A stretch of 64,000 nucleotides of DNA from Linyphia triangularis (lineage: Eukaryota > Arthropoda > Arachnida > Araneae > Linyphiidae), in the NCBI GenBank assembly GCA_963978545.1, contig OZ021727.1:50845487-50909486 (forward strand), written 5' to 3'. The notes under the pieces are model-generated. The model had not been told where the DNA came from. It saw nothing but the letters and a program-made list of their open reading frames with translations, and made no database searches. Positions 27,043 through 38,983 of this stretch are shown here, in pieces. Made by a program: the position numbers and the translations under genes. Numbering within the stretch: the first letter of the stretch is position 1; every line of letters begins with the position of its first letter.

Positions 27043-27440
27043 CAGAGTGGCCACAGAACCGGGAAAACCTGGAAATGTCAGGGAACTTTTTAAAATTTCA
27101 TGAAAATCAGTGGAATTTTGTATTGTTTAAGGCACGTTCATCCATATTTTGGCGCTATATACATGGAGATTTGTAGTGGTAAGCCATTAGAAGTTTATTG
27201 TTACGGAATAATTTAAACTTTTCATTACCAGCAAAAGAATTTTTTTTTAAATTGCATATTATCTCTTTAGAATACATGTCCTATTTGATCAGGGTGTCTA
27301 GACATCTGGAAAACCTAAAAAAATTGGGAAAATTTGGAAAAAAGTTTGCCTTAAAATCAGGGAATTTTTAGAAATCTGTCAGGGAAATCAGAGAATTATC
27401 AGGAAACTTTTTTTTTTTCCTGAATTTTGTGGCCACTCTG
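27043..27440. mobile_element. 398-bp TIR element (CAGAGTGGCCACA ends)
   Basis: The left end CAGAGTGGCCACA and the right end TGTGGCCACTCTG are a perfect 13-bp inverted repeat, followed inward by GGAAAACCTGGAAA-like and TTCCTGA-like words. AATTA directly flanks both sides (27038-27042 and 27441-27445), which would be a 5-bp target duplication. Near 27292 the start of a second, similar end (CAGGGTGTCTAGACATCTGG) is seen, suggesting a nested or chimeric element. There is no coding content. Confidence 0.65.
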
Positions 27441-29460
27441 AATTATAAAAATATCGATTTTTTTTCGTGTGATTTTTTTTGCGTTTTTATAATCTTTGAA
27501 ATCGTCTTCTTTTTCTAGCAAAATTTTGAGCTGATCCGATAACTGCAATTGTATAAAAATTATATTTGTATGAAGAATTTAGCATATAGCTTCAATAGCC
27601 CCTTTGATGTTTCTAATGCATTTTTCTTAGTTCGTGTTTTTTTGGAATTTCCACCTTACTCAAAATGCTAAAACTCCAGCAAATAGAATTAAAATGTCTT
27701 GAATTTTTTTTGTGTCATTTTAAAGATCTATTTGAAAAAAATAGGAATTAGTTTTTGAATAAAATATAAAGTTTTTTTTTTTTTACAAATTTAAATGCTG
27801 AAAAATATCTTTTTTATTATGATTTTTTCTCCTATAGGTACAGTATTTATTGTTTTTCTCCCAAACTATTTTATTTATTCAAAATCCGATGCTTAAACAT
27901 TTAGGGTGTATTACTAGGAGCATTAAAAAAAAAATCAGGTATAGATATCGAAAACTGAAAAAGAAAATAAATGAAATTTTATGAAATTTTTTTTTTTTTT
28001 TTTTTTAATTTAAAAATTTTGAAAATTTTGAGCACTCTCTGAACATTTTTTTTAATAAAATTTCGTTTTTGACTAGTAATATTTTCAAATATGTAAAAAT
28101 CATAATTTTAAAGGATTAAATAAAAAAAATAATTTTAAGGGTAACAAGTCGTCTTAAGGACAGTTACTGTCATAAACCAACTTGTTTTTTCTGTTCCCAT
28201 CATGTTATTTGCCAATTTGTAATGCTGGCATGGAGCATGTAATTGGGAAAACCTTAAAATAGATCATTTTGTCTTATTCATTACGTAATATTTAATTCTT
28301 ATATTAAGGATGTTTACTCACATCAATTCAACCTCAAAACTGCTACATGGTCTAAGTAAAAGTTTTTAACGGATGGTCTCTAGGTAAAAGTATTTCACGG
28401 ATTTAAAATATGTGTATAAAAATATTTTTAGAATGAAGAAAGACAGATTTGTTTTATATTTAGTGTTTTCGAATATGCAAAGCAATTTGAGTTGTAAATG
28501 TATTACATATTTTTTAGTATTCGATATTTTTTTTTCTTTCAAAATTTCAATAACGTAAGGAATAGTTCATTAGGAAATTATATACTTCCCTCAAATTTTA
28601 TACAATTGCATCTAAACATTATTTGATAAAATTATTAAAATAATTCCCATAGGTGTAATTTATATAATATTTATCAAAAGTAATTCCACTAGAAATGTAG
28701 ATTTTTATGTTCGTAAAACATTATTGAATATCAAATAGAAATAAACGCTGTACATGAAATAAAACATCAATTAAATATAGGTAAAATAGTGTTAGTAATT
28801 ATGTTTCATCTAATTAATAATTGTATCTAAGTATGCTAATTCATTTTTATAATTCATTAATTTGTTGGTTACTAAATTATTAATTAGTTTCTGTTAATGT
28901 TTGGCTGCGGTTTTTTGACGTGAAGTTTAAACATTTAAACAAAGGCCGTTATTCTTTGTTTGAGAGGGAGAAACTGCATTGTAGTTCATTACTCAACGTG
29001 ATTTTTTGTAGGTCGATAGCTCGAAAATTTTTAGGTCATAAACGAAGGACTCATTTACAGAAAAGTAGGTGTGATCGAGAACATTAAGAATTTCCATTAG
29101 TTTTTTTTTATGTTGTAGGTATTTCATTTAGCAACGAGTCTAAAGAAAGCAAGATAAAAGATTTCTTTTCTTTCGCATCATTTCCATATCAATTTAACGC
29201 TACTCATTCTAATAGGTTTTTACTTTTTAACTTTATGCACTGTTTAAAAAACTTGAAACATAAGTTGAAATTGTTCTCATTTCAGATGTTGGGTCACTCT
29301 AAAAACATCGAAACAAGTTGGATGTTATGTATGAATATAAAAGTTAGTATAATATTAAAAGTATCAGATAGCCTGTTTTATTTTTTTATAGCATCTTCGA
29401 TTTGGTTTGTTTGTGTGTGGGTGAGTTTGCTGCGGCTAAATCTGAAGAGGGCGAAATAAC

Positions 29461-29770
29461 CCACTTCCCGTCATTCAATCCAGCCGAAAATTGATAAATT
29501 GATTCGTTAACGATAATAATGTATTCTATCAAGCTTTGAGGCTGTCACTTAAAAGAACGTTGTTATAAATCCTACTTTTCTGTAGACTGATTAATCCACT
29601 TGGAGCCTTTAATCTAGCTGAAACTTGGCAGATAGATTCGTTGTCGATGACAACACATTCTATCGGTTTGGGGCTGTCACTGAAAGACCACTTTTACACA
29701 CGCTTCTATTTCCAATTAAAAGGACAAATCAAAATCCTTGTCGCCATTCAATCCCAGGCTAAATATTTAA
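29461..29770. repeat. About 130-bp repeat family Y, tandem locus 1
   Basis: Two units (about 29463-29575 and 29595-29702) and the start of a third (near 29745) share ATTCAATCC, AGC(T/C)GAAA, GATTCGTT, ACATTCTATC-like, GGCTGTCACT and AAAAG. A further copy pair lies at 56929-57110. Unit length is about 130 bases and copies are diverged. Confidence 0.6.
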
Positions 29771-32443
29771 GCTTTTGTCAGAATGTTTAATAAGTTTTTT
29801 AAGTTATAAAGCTATAAATTTGATTGAAGAATGTGCAACAAGAGATAATTCAAGCGTATTGATAAATGTATATACTTATTTCAGTCTAGCTGTATAAATG
29901 AACTGCAACGATAAAAGTTCTAAGTACATTATAACTTACTTATTAATTGCTTTAACTGATTTAATGTATCAAACGAAAATATTCCAAACATTATCATTTA
30001 TCGGTTTGTATCGAATATTTTTGTGTTAATGCAAATTTTTTAAAGCACTATACTTGATTAACTGATAATAACTTTGCCTTAAATCCACATGTAAGGTTCA
30101 CATATGAAAGGACATATTTTCCAGTTTCTTTGGTATAATTCAGTAGCTCAGCTGCTAATTATTGAAATCAGCGCACCAGATAATGCCAAATTAATAACTC
30201 GGCGCATTTAGTACAATCATATATGGATTTTTTACAATAAAAAATGTATTGCTTTATTAATGCATGTGTGTTATGTGAACAAAAGTTTGATAGGTAGATA
30301 TGCGTAATTGATTTTGTTTTAATTAAACTAAAAGAAAGCAATTTATAATGATGTTCTAGTATTCCTTTGCAGCCAATACAAAAGGAATGCGTTTTGTTCA
30401 ATACAAATAAATAGTGATAGAATCTTTGAGAATTTAAATACGAAAATTAAAGTTACCGTTTGAACTACATTATTAAGTGTCATATGGATAGTAAATAGTT
30501 CAAGCACAATATTTACAAAAGCAAAGTATCTGCATTGGATAATTGGATGATAGACGGTGTTTTTTGTTTTTTTTGTTTTTTTTTAAAAAAACTCTTCTTC
30601 GTGCAATATTATACCGAAAACAAAATTTATTTCAAAGTATGCCACATGTCATTAACTTAAATTTTCCATCACTACAAAAAAAAAAAAAAAAAAAAAAAAA
30701 AAAACATACACAATATTCACAATATTTTAAACATCACAGCTACAAATAAATTCGACTTAGGAATTTTCTAAATCAACCAAAAAATTCTTAAACAAACACA
30801 AGAATTCCATATTTTTCCATATTTTCCTTTCTTTTCTCCTTTACTAAACAACTACCAACTCAAGAAATTGTTTTCAATTTTATGTCGTTCTTCATCAATT
30901 TGAACTTGTAGACCACTACTGGAAACTCAAAGAAACCATCCCACTCCGAAACCACGGAATCAATCATCGTTAGACATTTCTCTTAGGGGAATGACTATTC
31001 TAACTTCAACAAATAGTCAAGTTCTATAGCAACAATGTCGGCTGATGCAACAGAAACGAAATTCGCTAGTGCAATGAATCACGTCCGTTTTAAATAAGCA
31101 TGCCGGAACAAATCCCCAACACGGTCTACAGGACTGCCCATTTCTTTCATGTTGGTTAGCGTTGTCGGGAACTTAGTGAGGCTGAGCAGAAACCGCAGTT
31201 AACACCAGTGAGTTTGGTGCCAATGATTAACAATGGACGTGAGATGGGTATTATTATCTTAACTTTATCCCTAAAGCGGAAATGGATTTGAGACGCGTGT
31301 GAACGTAATGGGTTAAGAACAAAATATTTTTAAATAATAAGATATATTTTTATGTAATATTTATTAATAATTAAAGTCGTGGTATTTTCAAGACAAATTA
31401 AAAAAACATTGAAGTACTAACTTTTTAGACAAACTTTATTATGAAGAATGTATGAATAACTCCATATCTTTTTTTCTAAAAGTATATTGATTTTATTTTG
31501 TATTTTCATGTTTTAATTATAATTTTTTTAAAGGAATTAGCTGTGAAATGAACAAATAAAGCGAACATTAATTGAGAGATACTGGGTACAAAAAGTAATT
31601 TAAAGGAATCGCTTATCAGTGAAGTTGAGATCTAACTTTCTACTTCAATGGTTTAATCAAAATATTTTTATGTTTATCTTCATGAAAATATTCCTTAAAA
31701 TATAGGCTTTTAAAATTATAAGAAAATTAGTCATCAATATTACTTTTGTATTGAGTAATTGTTTAAGTTTTTTAAATTATTCATAATTATTGGTATGATC
31801 ATAATGAATTTTATGCAACCTGTGTATGCTGGAGAAAAATAGCTAACATGGTTAGTAATTTTTATTATCCAATAAAAAAAACTTGATATTCATGGTTTAT
31901 CTGCTTTTATCAAATATTTTTGTCAACTGTTTATCACATTTTTAAGAATAAAAAAAGTTATTATATTTATGAAGAAAAATGTCACATTTTCTATAATACG
32001 AAGTATTTGTACTTAAACAGACCACAATACACACTGCGTTCTTCCGAACTATTTTACGCTTACTTTGATCCTATTATAGTTTGACTCTGGCTATTTGCCT
32101 GTTTTGGGTTTAAGACGATTTTACACTTTTCTACTCTCAGCAACGGGTCAAAACATGTATTTTTCCTCCGCTAACTAGCCAGAGCTAAACAATATTTTCC
32201 TTACCGATTAAAAAAGAGAGACATTAGGGCAAAAATCTATCTTACAAGTAAACAAAATAGTTCTAGACCTATGGTAACTGTCTAAGGTGAAGTAAATTTG
32301 TCTATTGTCTTATCTACAAAACTGAGCAATTATGATTATCTATGAATACAGTTTTCTGGTTTGCTTTGTCTGTAAAATGTCTTTCGTCTACACGCACTCT
32401 TCTTAAGATTGAACTAGAGAATTTTACCTTTTCTGCTCTGCAG

Positions 32444-32524
32444 GAGCTAACACATCGAACTCTAATAATATCATAATCCATTACAAGCCTCGGCCCCAGC
32501 ACGAACTCAATGACCATCACCCAG
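32444..32524 (+). CDS. Candidate coding exon 2 (81 bp, phase 1 to phase 1)
   Basis: A strong acceptor (ACCTTTTCTGCTCTGCAG) precedes it and CCCAG|GTATGT follows. Only one of the three frames is open: the first two bases complete a codon and one base is left over. This is exactly the phase left by ATG G at 1578-1581. The join gives M-G-A-N-T-S-N-S-N-N, then a segment containing HYKPRPQHELNDHH. The codon content (CGG, CCC, CAG, CAC, CTC) differs from the AT-rich surroundings. Gly2 followed by Ser6 fits N-myristoyl transferase substrates. The Asn-rich and Pro/His-rich start looks disordered. I do not recognise the protein. The overlapping reverse-strand frames here are shadows. Confidence 0.6.
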
Positions 32525-32899
32525 GTATGTTTGACCCAAGATGGCAACCCACCCAACCCTTATTACTTACGCATCGGTATACCACCATCCCACATAGGCA
32601 TGGCCATTATAAGAAAACAAGCATCATAAGCATTCCAGCTGATACGGTTCGCGGTAGGGTGAAACAAACGGACTGGTATAACGCACGCGATTTTTTCATT
32701 GTGACATGAAGTTGAATTTTCCTCAGCCATTGTCGTGACTCAATCCAATCCACCATCTTTGGGTTCCTCCCCTCTAAAAATGGTTCGGAAATTGCAAGTC
32801 CACTTCCTGGTCTGGTATTGTCTACCATTAACACTCGGCATGTGGTAGATAATAAAAAACGAAGAGAAAACTTCCGTGAAAGTACTGAAGTTTTTTTAT

Positions 32900-33265
<366 letters not shown>

Positions 33266-34024
33266 GAAGACTATGCTAGAGCTTAATATGAAGTTGTGAT
33301 AGAATATAGTATGATGTCAAGATAATGTATTTCGGTACTGTACAACAAGTACCTGATCAGTCACATACGAAGCATACTGCTTGCAGTTATTAAGTTTCAA
33401 TTTAAAAAAAAAAAAATGCTTTATTTTCTTTAAAAACGAGACAAATTAGTGGGTGAATTTGATGAAATACGATAGTCGAAAATAAGGGCAATCATAATTC
33501 CCGAGGTGGAATGAGACAAACTTACCGTTTCTTTATTAAAGTTTTACTTATGTAAGTATTGCAGTCAGAGAAATGAAACGTTTTGTAAAGAGATTAGGAT
33601 ATATGATTTTTCTTAATCGCTTAAAATTTAGTTCTTTGTTCTCTATATAACTTTTCTCGTCTAATAAAATAAAAAGAATTCATTCAGTTCTTAATGAGTA
33701 GTTTTTAATTAATTTGAACTCGAAAACAAATTAAAAAAAATACTCTCATTTGGAAAGCTCTCATTTAGATGACACCAAACTACATAACCGAATGTAATAG
33801 TATTTTTATAGCAGTCAAAGTATGATGACCTTTGCTTTAAGTAAAGCAAAATGTTTTTCTTCGATCAAACTTCAAACATCAAACAGAACAATATTTTAGA
33901 AAAATCTGTATTGCTCTCCTTTGAAAACAAACAATGGACAAACGAGGGAAGTGAAAAAGAAAAAAATTATGAATCAACTAATCTGTCAGATTCAATCGAT
34001 ATCCAAAGATGTAAACTTAAACTG

Positions 34025-34620
34025 GCAAGTTGACTGAGATAGGAACATATGAATCAATGTATTAAAAAACAAATGAAACTGTACAAAATTATCAACATAT
34101 TACGCATGTTATTTAAAGTATAACATGTAGATTTATATAGGATATATATGCTATGAAACTAAGTAAATAAAAATTGGACTACATAAAAAGTCACAAGCAG
34201 TTCCGAATTTTTGGGATATTTTACTAAGTTAACAAATGAAACGTGAGATCATATGAATCTATGTATTAGCCAGCATATAACACATATGATGCTTCATATA
34301 ACCTGCGAATTAATATAGCAAATCTATGCCATACAACTAAGTAAAAAAAAATCAGATTATATAAAAAGTCACCATTAGGTTCGAAATTTTTTGGGGTTTC
34401 TTTATATGTAAAGAAATGAAAGGTGAAATTATATTAATAAATGTATGAAAAAATAAAAATTAATGCATTAACTAACCTACGAATCAAGATATTTACAAGC
34501 ATATGACGCATTAATCTAGAATCAATGTAGCCGAACTATACAACTAAGAAAACAAAAATTCGACTAAATAAACACCACCACTAGTTAAGAATTTTTCAAA
34601 TGTTTACAAATGGCATTTAA
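34025..34620. repeat. Diverged tandem repeat, unit about 180-200 bp, three copies
   Basis: The block (G/C)AACTAAG(T/A)AAA, ATT-G(A/G)(C/T)TA, ATAAAAAGTCAC-like and TTCGAATTTTT-like recurs near 34158, 34340 and 34541. The block CATATGAATC(A/T)ATGTATTA recurs near 34047 and 34252. Spacings are about 182 and 200 bases. It resembles the 2.55-3.42 kb array in unit size but I see no clear sequence match to it. Confidence 0.6.
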
Positions 34621-36503
34621 TCCGATTATGATTTTTTCCCTGAATTGTAAGGCTCGATTTTTTTTTTTTTTTTAATTTTTTTTTGTAAAACTGCAAACAA
34701 GCTTGGAGTAAGTTCCAAGTGTCCATTCACTCGACCGTAGCGGTAGTTCTATGATTGCCAATCCCTGGATACAAAAAAACAGGGAATTCAACTAGCCTTC
34801 AAAAACAAATCTGACTTCTTTCGTGACTGAAAGAAATAGTAACTTATATTGAAGGAAGAAGAAGTTGAAGTAACGGTTGCTCAGTAATTTGGGGATTAAA
34901 ATTGAAAGGCTGGTGTCTTGCAAAAATTTAATAATTTATTTTTCTGTACCGTAGCTTTCATTCAGAGTAGTGTTTTTAGATACACTCAAGATAATTACAC
35001 GACCATGACTTGTATGCTTTGCTGAGTTAGTTGAATTTAATTTGGGAATTGTGATTGCAGTTACATTACTTCCTATTTTGTTTTCTATTATGTTAATTTT
35101 TGAGGAAATTCTTGTTGAAATATCTTCTTTTTTTTTTGTGTGTAACTTGCTACGTATTCAACGATTGTATTGTAGTCACCGCAAAATATAAAGAACTAGT
35201 TACACAGTAGTTGGTTGACTTGATATTGTAAACTAAGCCATGAATATTTTCTTAGCATGTTGTATCGTTGGAGTTTATTTACTTAATTAAAGTCTAATAA
35301 ATTTATATTAAACGGAAATGGAGTCAGATTATTAAACCAAGGATCACAACATTTCTAAATAACTAGCACATATTCTTAAAATTCAAAAATTACTTCGTTA
35401 ATGTACCATAGTCACCTACCATATATTAAAATAAATTCAGTGCTTTCATACATTTATTAGCAATTCAATTATTGAACAAATTTTCAATTTATGTCTTCAT
35501 CATCAAAGCAAAAACAAAATATTCCAGGAATGCAAAACAATAAACAATGTTTCACGAGAAAAATATGTTTGTATGTTATTGCTATTTGTCAGAAATACAA
35601 ATAGAACGATCCTATTTTATAAGTAACACCTTCATTCATAATTTTTAAATATATGTATCAGGATTTAGAAAAATGACAAACAGAAAATAAATAATTATGA
35701 AATACAGTAATATTTTCATTACAACTGAGCTATAATGCCTAAAAAATCTACACATTGCAACCCACTTGACTGCCCATAGTTGAAAAACTGTACGCCTTTT
35801 TCCCTAATTATTCAAGAAATATAAAAAATTTAAATTCTGCAAACAACTTTTAAATTAAAAATTTTCTCTTGAAATTTCTTGTCAAATGTAGAATTATACA
35901 AATTAGTTTATTATCACACTATGTTATTATGACATCGTATTATTTGATTGAATTATTAAAAATTGCTTATTTAAAAAAAAAGTTATGTAACGTTGAAAGA
36001 CAGACACAATTAATGTTATGGATAGTTGTAAATACTAAGCAAAGCCAAAATTTGACATTATTTAAACTATTCAAATATAACGCATACTGACATATAAGTG
36101 TTTAGTGGAATTAAATTTTGAAAATTGTTCGAAAAATTATTGCCTCTCAGAAATTTTACCGCAATGGAAAAATTTTCTAAACAATTTTAATCATAAACTA
36201 AACATAAATGTATCACATAAGTCCATATTTTAAACAAATGGATGTATTTAGATTTTATAAGCACATTATCACACAATGTACAAGAAAATTAAAACAGTTA
36301 CACATTTTTAAATAGCATCTAATTAGGGATGGAACGGATGTGAGTTTTGCCGGATACCGGATTTCGGATATCCGGGGTACCATGTCTACCGGATACGGAT
36401 ATCCGGCCGGATATTTGGTCTATATACTAAAAAAGATAGTTATACGATATGCTATACGAAAAAAATGGTCATGATATGAAGTATTAAGTAAATTATAATT
36501 AGT

Positions 36504-36753
36504 GGTTAGCGCACCGCACTGCATGCCACAGGTCCATGGTTTGATTCGCGGACTGGGCAAGGTTGACTTAGCTGTTTATACCTGAAAGGAATAAACTGAG
36601 GAGGACCATGCATGCTTGGGAACTAAACACTGGGGTTCGGCGTCAGAATGACCATCTGACTGAAACATCTGCTATGTGACACACAAATGCTACAGTCGAG
36701 AAAGCTGAGCTGGGCCCAGCAGGCCTTAGTCCACACGGGCTGTCGCGCCACTG
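36504..36753 (+). mobile_element. tRNA-derived SINE, second family, inserted in the hAT element
   Basis: The head carries an A-box-like TAGTGGTTAGCGCACC and a B-box-like GGTTTGATTCG about 40 bases apart, as in tRNA-derived RNA polymerase III promoters. The GC-rich body (GGGCCCAGCAGGCC, CACACGGGCTGTCGCGCCA) contrasts strongly with the surrounding A+T. It differs in body from the SINE copies at 38.8, 40.6, 59.8 and 60.9 kb. It cannot be a working tRNA gene: the acceptor and T stems are not completed. Confidence 0.65.
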
Positions 36754-36862
36754 CCCTAATAGCACACATCCTCCCAGGGAGGTCCCTGGGAAGTCATTCG
36801 TAGTCCCGGGGATGACTAGGGACTTCCTAGGGACCTCTCTGGGAGGATGTGTGCTATTAGGG
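36754..36862. mobile_element. 109-bp foldback element (near-perfect palindrome)
   Basis: The sequence from CCCTAATAGCACACATCC to its reverse complement ending in GCTATTAGGG forms a long hairpin. The outer 24 bases on each side pair perfectly and the inner arms pair with a few mismatches around a CCCGGGG-like centre near 36808. It sits at the exact point where the hAT transposase frame is interrupted and abuts the SINE. It may be a foldback MITE. Confidence 0.8.
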
Positions 36863-36876
36863 TGAGTTAATTTTTT

Positions 36877-37792
36877 TTATTTAAACTTTAGTTGATGAGT
36901 GAAAGAGATCTTTGTTGCTGATTTTATATCTTGTAATATTGATACTTTTAGTTTTTCATATAGTTCTGGCAGGGCTTTATCACGAAAATAATTTCTATTT
37001 GGAAGCGGATAACGAGGAGCTAGGTATTTTATTAACTGACCAAAGCCTTCTCTATTCACAATGGAGAATGGTTCAGCATCAAGAGCCATTAACTCACCTA
37101 AAATTATATTAAAAATTTTTTTTACAATGTTGAAGTGCAAAATATAGCTTCATGCATTGTTTATAATTGATAAATGATTACAAAATTATACCGGAGGCAT
37201 TTGTTAATAACAAAAGATTTATTTTAAATATTTTATGAAATTGAAGTCTATTTTTTTTTTTTTTTTTGTAATGCACCTAAAACATTACGGATTTAAAGAA
37301 ATCTCGTAGAAAACTTAAATTGGATCTATCGGAATATTCCGTCTTTAAATATAAACTTAAAAAATTTCGAACCCAAAATTCATCAACATTATGTAATACC
37401 ATATTTAAAATATATATTTAATATAAACAAACACAATTAGTACTTACATATTTTTGTGGTTAAGGCTTTTGCTTTAGGATCATCTAAACTCCACAATTTT
37501 GGTACAAATAATTTCGATTCCAATGTTGTCTGCGTGCATTTCTTGTTTTGATGAATTGGTTTTTCTTGTTAATCAATATTTGATGCATTTAGTGAGTCTT
37601 TAAAGCTTCGGGGAATTTCCTTATGCACACTCATTAAATGGTTCCATAAGGGTTTTGTAGAAAAGGATTTTGGGCTTTTGCCGCGCACATTTTTTAAACG
37701 ATTCTGTGGAGCAAGTAGCACATAGGGCTTTGCTTTCGTCATTTCCCATTAATTTTAAAATACTTCCAAATGGGTGATTTTAAATGAGCCAT
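36877..37792 (-). pseudogene. hAT transposase pseudogene with BED zinc finger and a preserved intron
   Basis: Reading the minus strand from the ATG at 37792, a BED-type zinc finger is spread over frames: WKYF near the start, C-x2-C in LCATC, then NHLMSVH supplying H-x4-H near 37625. At least two frameshifts and one TAA (near 37573) interrupt it. The same frame continues with QTTLESK and DPKAKALTTKI. A donor (GTAAGTAC, 37447 downward) and an acceptor (TAATTTTAG ending at 37098) define a 350-base intron. Splicing restores KI-x-ELMALD, followed by PFSIV, GF, LIKYLAPRY, and LPELYEKLK, as in hAT/ZBED transposases. The frame breaks off after KISFT where the foldback element begins. The catalytic C-terminal part is missing, so the gene is dead. 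Confidence 0.85.
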
Positions 37793-38799
37793 TATTAAAA
37801 ATTATAAATTGGATTGTAATTGGAGAAAACTAAAATTCAAGGCATTCTAGAGAGCAAAATATAATTCCACATTGTGGCGCTGCTTTAAAGACCTAAAAAT
37901 TACAATACTTCATTTTACGTCAGAAAAAATACACCAGCTTTCAACTTCTGCCAATGAAAAATCAGAAATTAGACCATACCATTCACAGCATAAAGGGGTA
38001 AGGTATTATCGTCGATAGAACAAAAAAAAAAGCATTGAGGATTGCGCATTGACTATTTATTGCTTTTTACTCGCTAGCAAATGTCAGAAAAAAAGGAGGA
38101 AGTGAGAATAACTAAAACTCTTAAGTCACTTATGTTATGGAAAAAAAGTACTATTTATTAGTATTTCGGTTCGAGTTTTACGGAGAAGCATTCAAATATA
38201 ACATCTGGAATTAATCAGATCATAAACTTGGAATGAAAAGAACATATTGCAAAACACGTATGAAGGATGTGTATGGAAAAAGATTGGAGGAATGGTTTAT
38301 GCTTATCAACTCGGCGTCAATAATACGGCGCCTCTTTCTGTTTTCGTTTTCTAATTTGACTGCAATTTATGTCCAAGAAAAAAAAAATTTAAAAAAAGTG
38401 TAGGATGCGGTGTTTCCTTTGTCCGAAAGAGATCATTATTTTTTTCAAAAAATTATTTCTTGTGGATACCTGGTGGTCGGATATATAGCCGGATATCCGA
38501 ATGAAATTATCGGATGTCCGGTATTTCAAATCGGATATCCGACGAGGTTTCGGATATTAAAAAATCAGCCGGATATGCCGGATATCGGATATTTGCCGGA
38601 TATCCGATACATCTAATATACTTTTCCAACAATATTTTTAATTTCAATTTACCGCAAAATTAAAAAGAAAAGTGAATTTTTCTCAAATATTTGAATAATT
38701 CTGCTCCAAATCATAAATAACGTTTGATGTTAAAAATCTAAGCATATGGCTATTTCCTTTTTTAAAAGTAATCCCTTTTATACTTTATCCATTACGAGT

Positions 38800-38983
38800 A
38801 TCCGACCAAACGGTGTAGTGGTTAGCGTGCTAGCCTCTAGACCGCGAGGTTGCGGGTTCGAGTCCAGTGTAAGGCATGGGTGTTTGTAAATGTATGTTGA
38901 CTTGTCAAATGACGAATGTCTCGGCGCGTTATAGCCCCTGTGTTGCTGACGGCGCCAGATAATCTGAAAACAACCAACCAACC
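38800..38983 (+). mobile_element. tRNA-derived SINE (family Z), copy A, full length
   Basis: It runs from CCGACCAAACGG through an A-box-like TAGTGGTTAGCGTGC and a B-box GGTTCGAGTCC to GGCGCCAGATAATCTGAAAAC and a CAACCAACCAACC tail. Target duplications ATTACGAGT (38791-38799) and ATTACAAGT (38984-38992) flank it. The head resembles a tRNA with the anticodon region CCTCTAGACCGCGAGG. ORFs across it are shadows. Confidence 0.85.

Larger units (their letters stand above)
1582..32443 (+). other. Proposed intron 1 (about 30.9 kb), repeat-rich
   Basis: The interval runs between the GTAAGA donor and the pyrimidine-rich TTTTCTGCTCTGCAG acceptor. Apart from the repeats and transposon relics listed separately, I see only AT-rich non-coding DNA, homopolymers such as T35 at 6679-6713 and A32 at 19269-19300, and a few GC-richer islands (about 8000-8230, 14190-14560, 19300-19620, 31000-31310). 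Those islands hold no ORF I can defend. If the gene model is wrong, this is intergenic DNA. Confidence 0.45.
36324..38609 (-). mobile_element. Broken hAT transposon, about 2.3 kb, with GGATATCCGG subterminal repeats
   Basis: CATCTAAT flanks the element exactly (36316-36323 and 38610-38617), the 8-bp duplication expected of hAT. The left end is TAGGGATGGAACGGAT. The right end reads inward TATCGGATATCCGGC. Both subterminal regions (36340-36420 and 38465-38609) are packed with GGATATCCGG-type repeats, a usual feature of transposase-binding ends. Alternatively CATCTA belongs to the right terminus (reverse complement TAGATGTATCGGAT aligns well with the left end) and the duplication is fortuitous. 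The element carries transposase remnants on the minus strand and has been invaded by a SINE and a foldback element. Confidence 0.75.

Noticed and set aside
29393..29421. Tiny exon between TTTTTTTATAG and GGTGAGTTTG
   Set aside because: Only 29 bases, GT-rich low complexity; splice-like words of this quality occur by chance in a window this size.
36504..36570. A tRNA gene in the hAT element
   Set aside because: The acceptor and T stems are not completed and a long non-tRNA body follows; it is a second SINE family.
38802..38882. A tRNA gene at the SINE head
   Set aside because: A- and B-box words are present, but the sequence recurs with a shared non-tRNA body, CCAA-type tail and target duplications, so it is a SINE.
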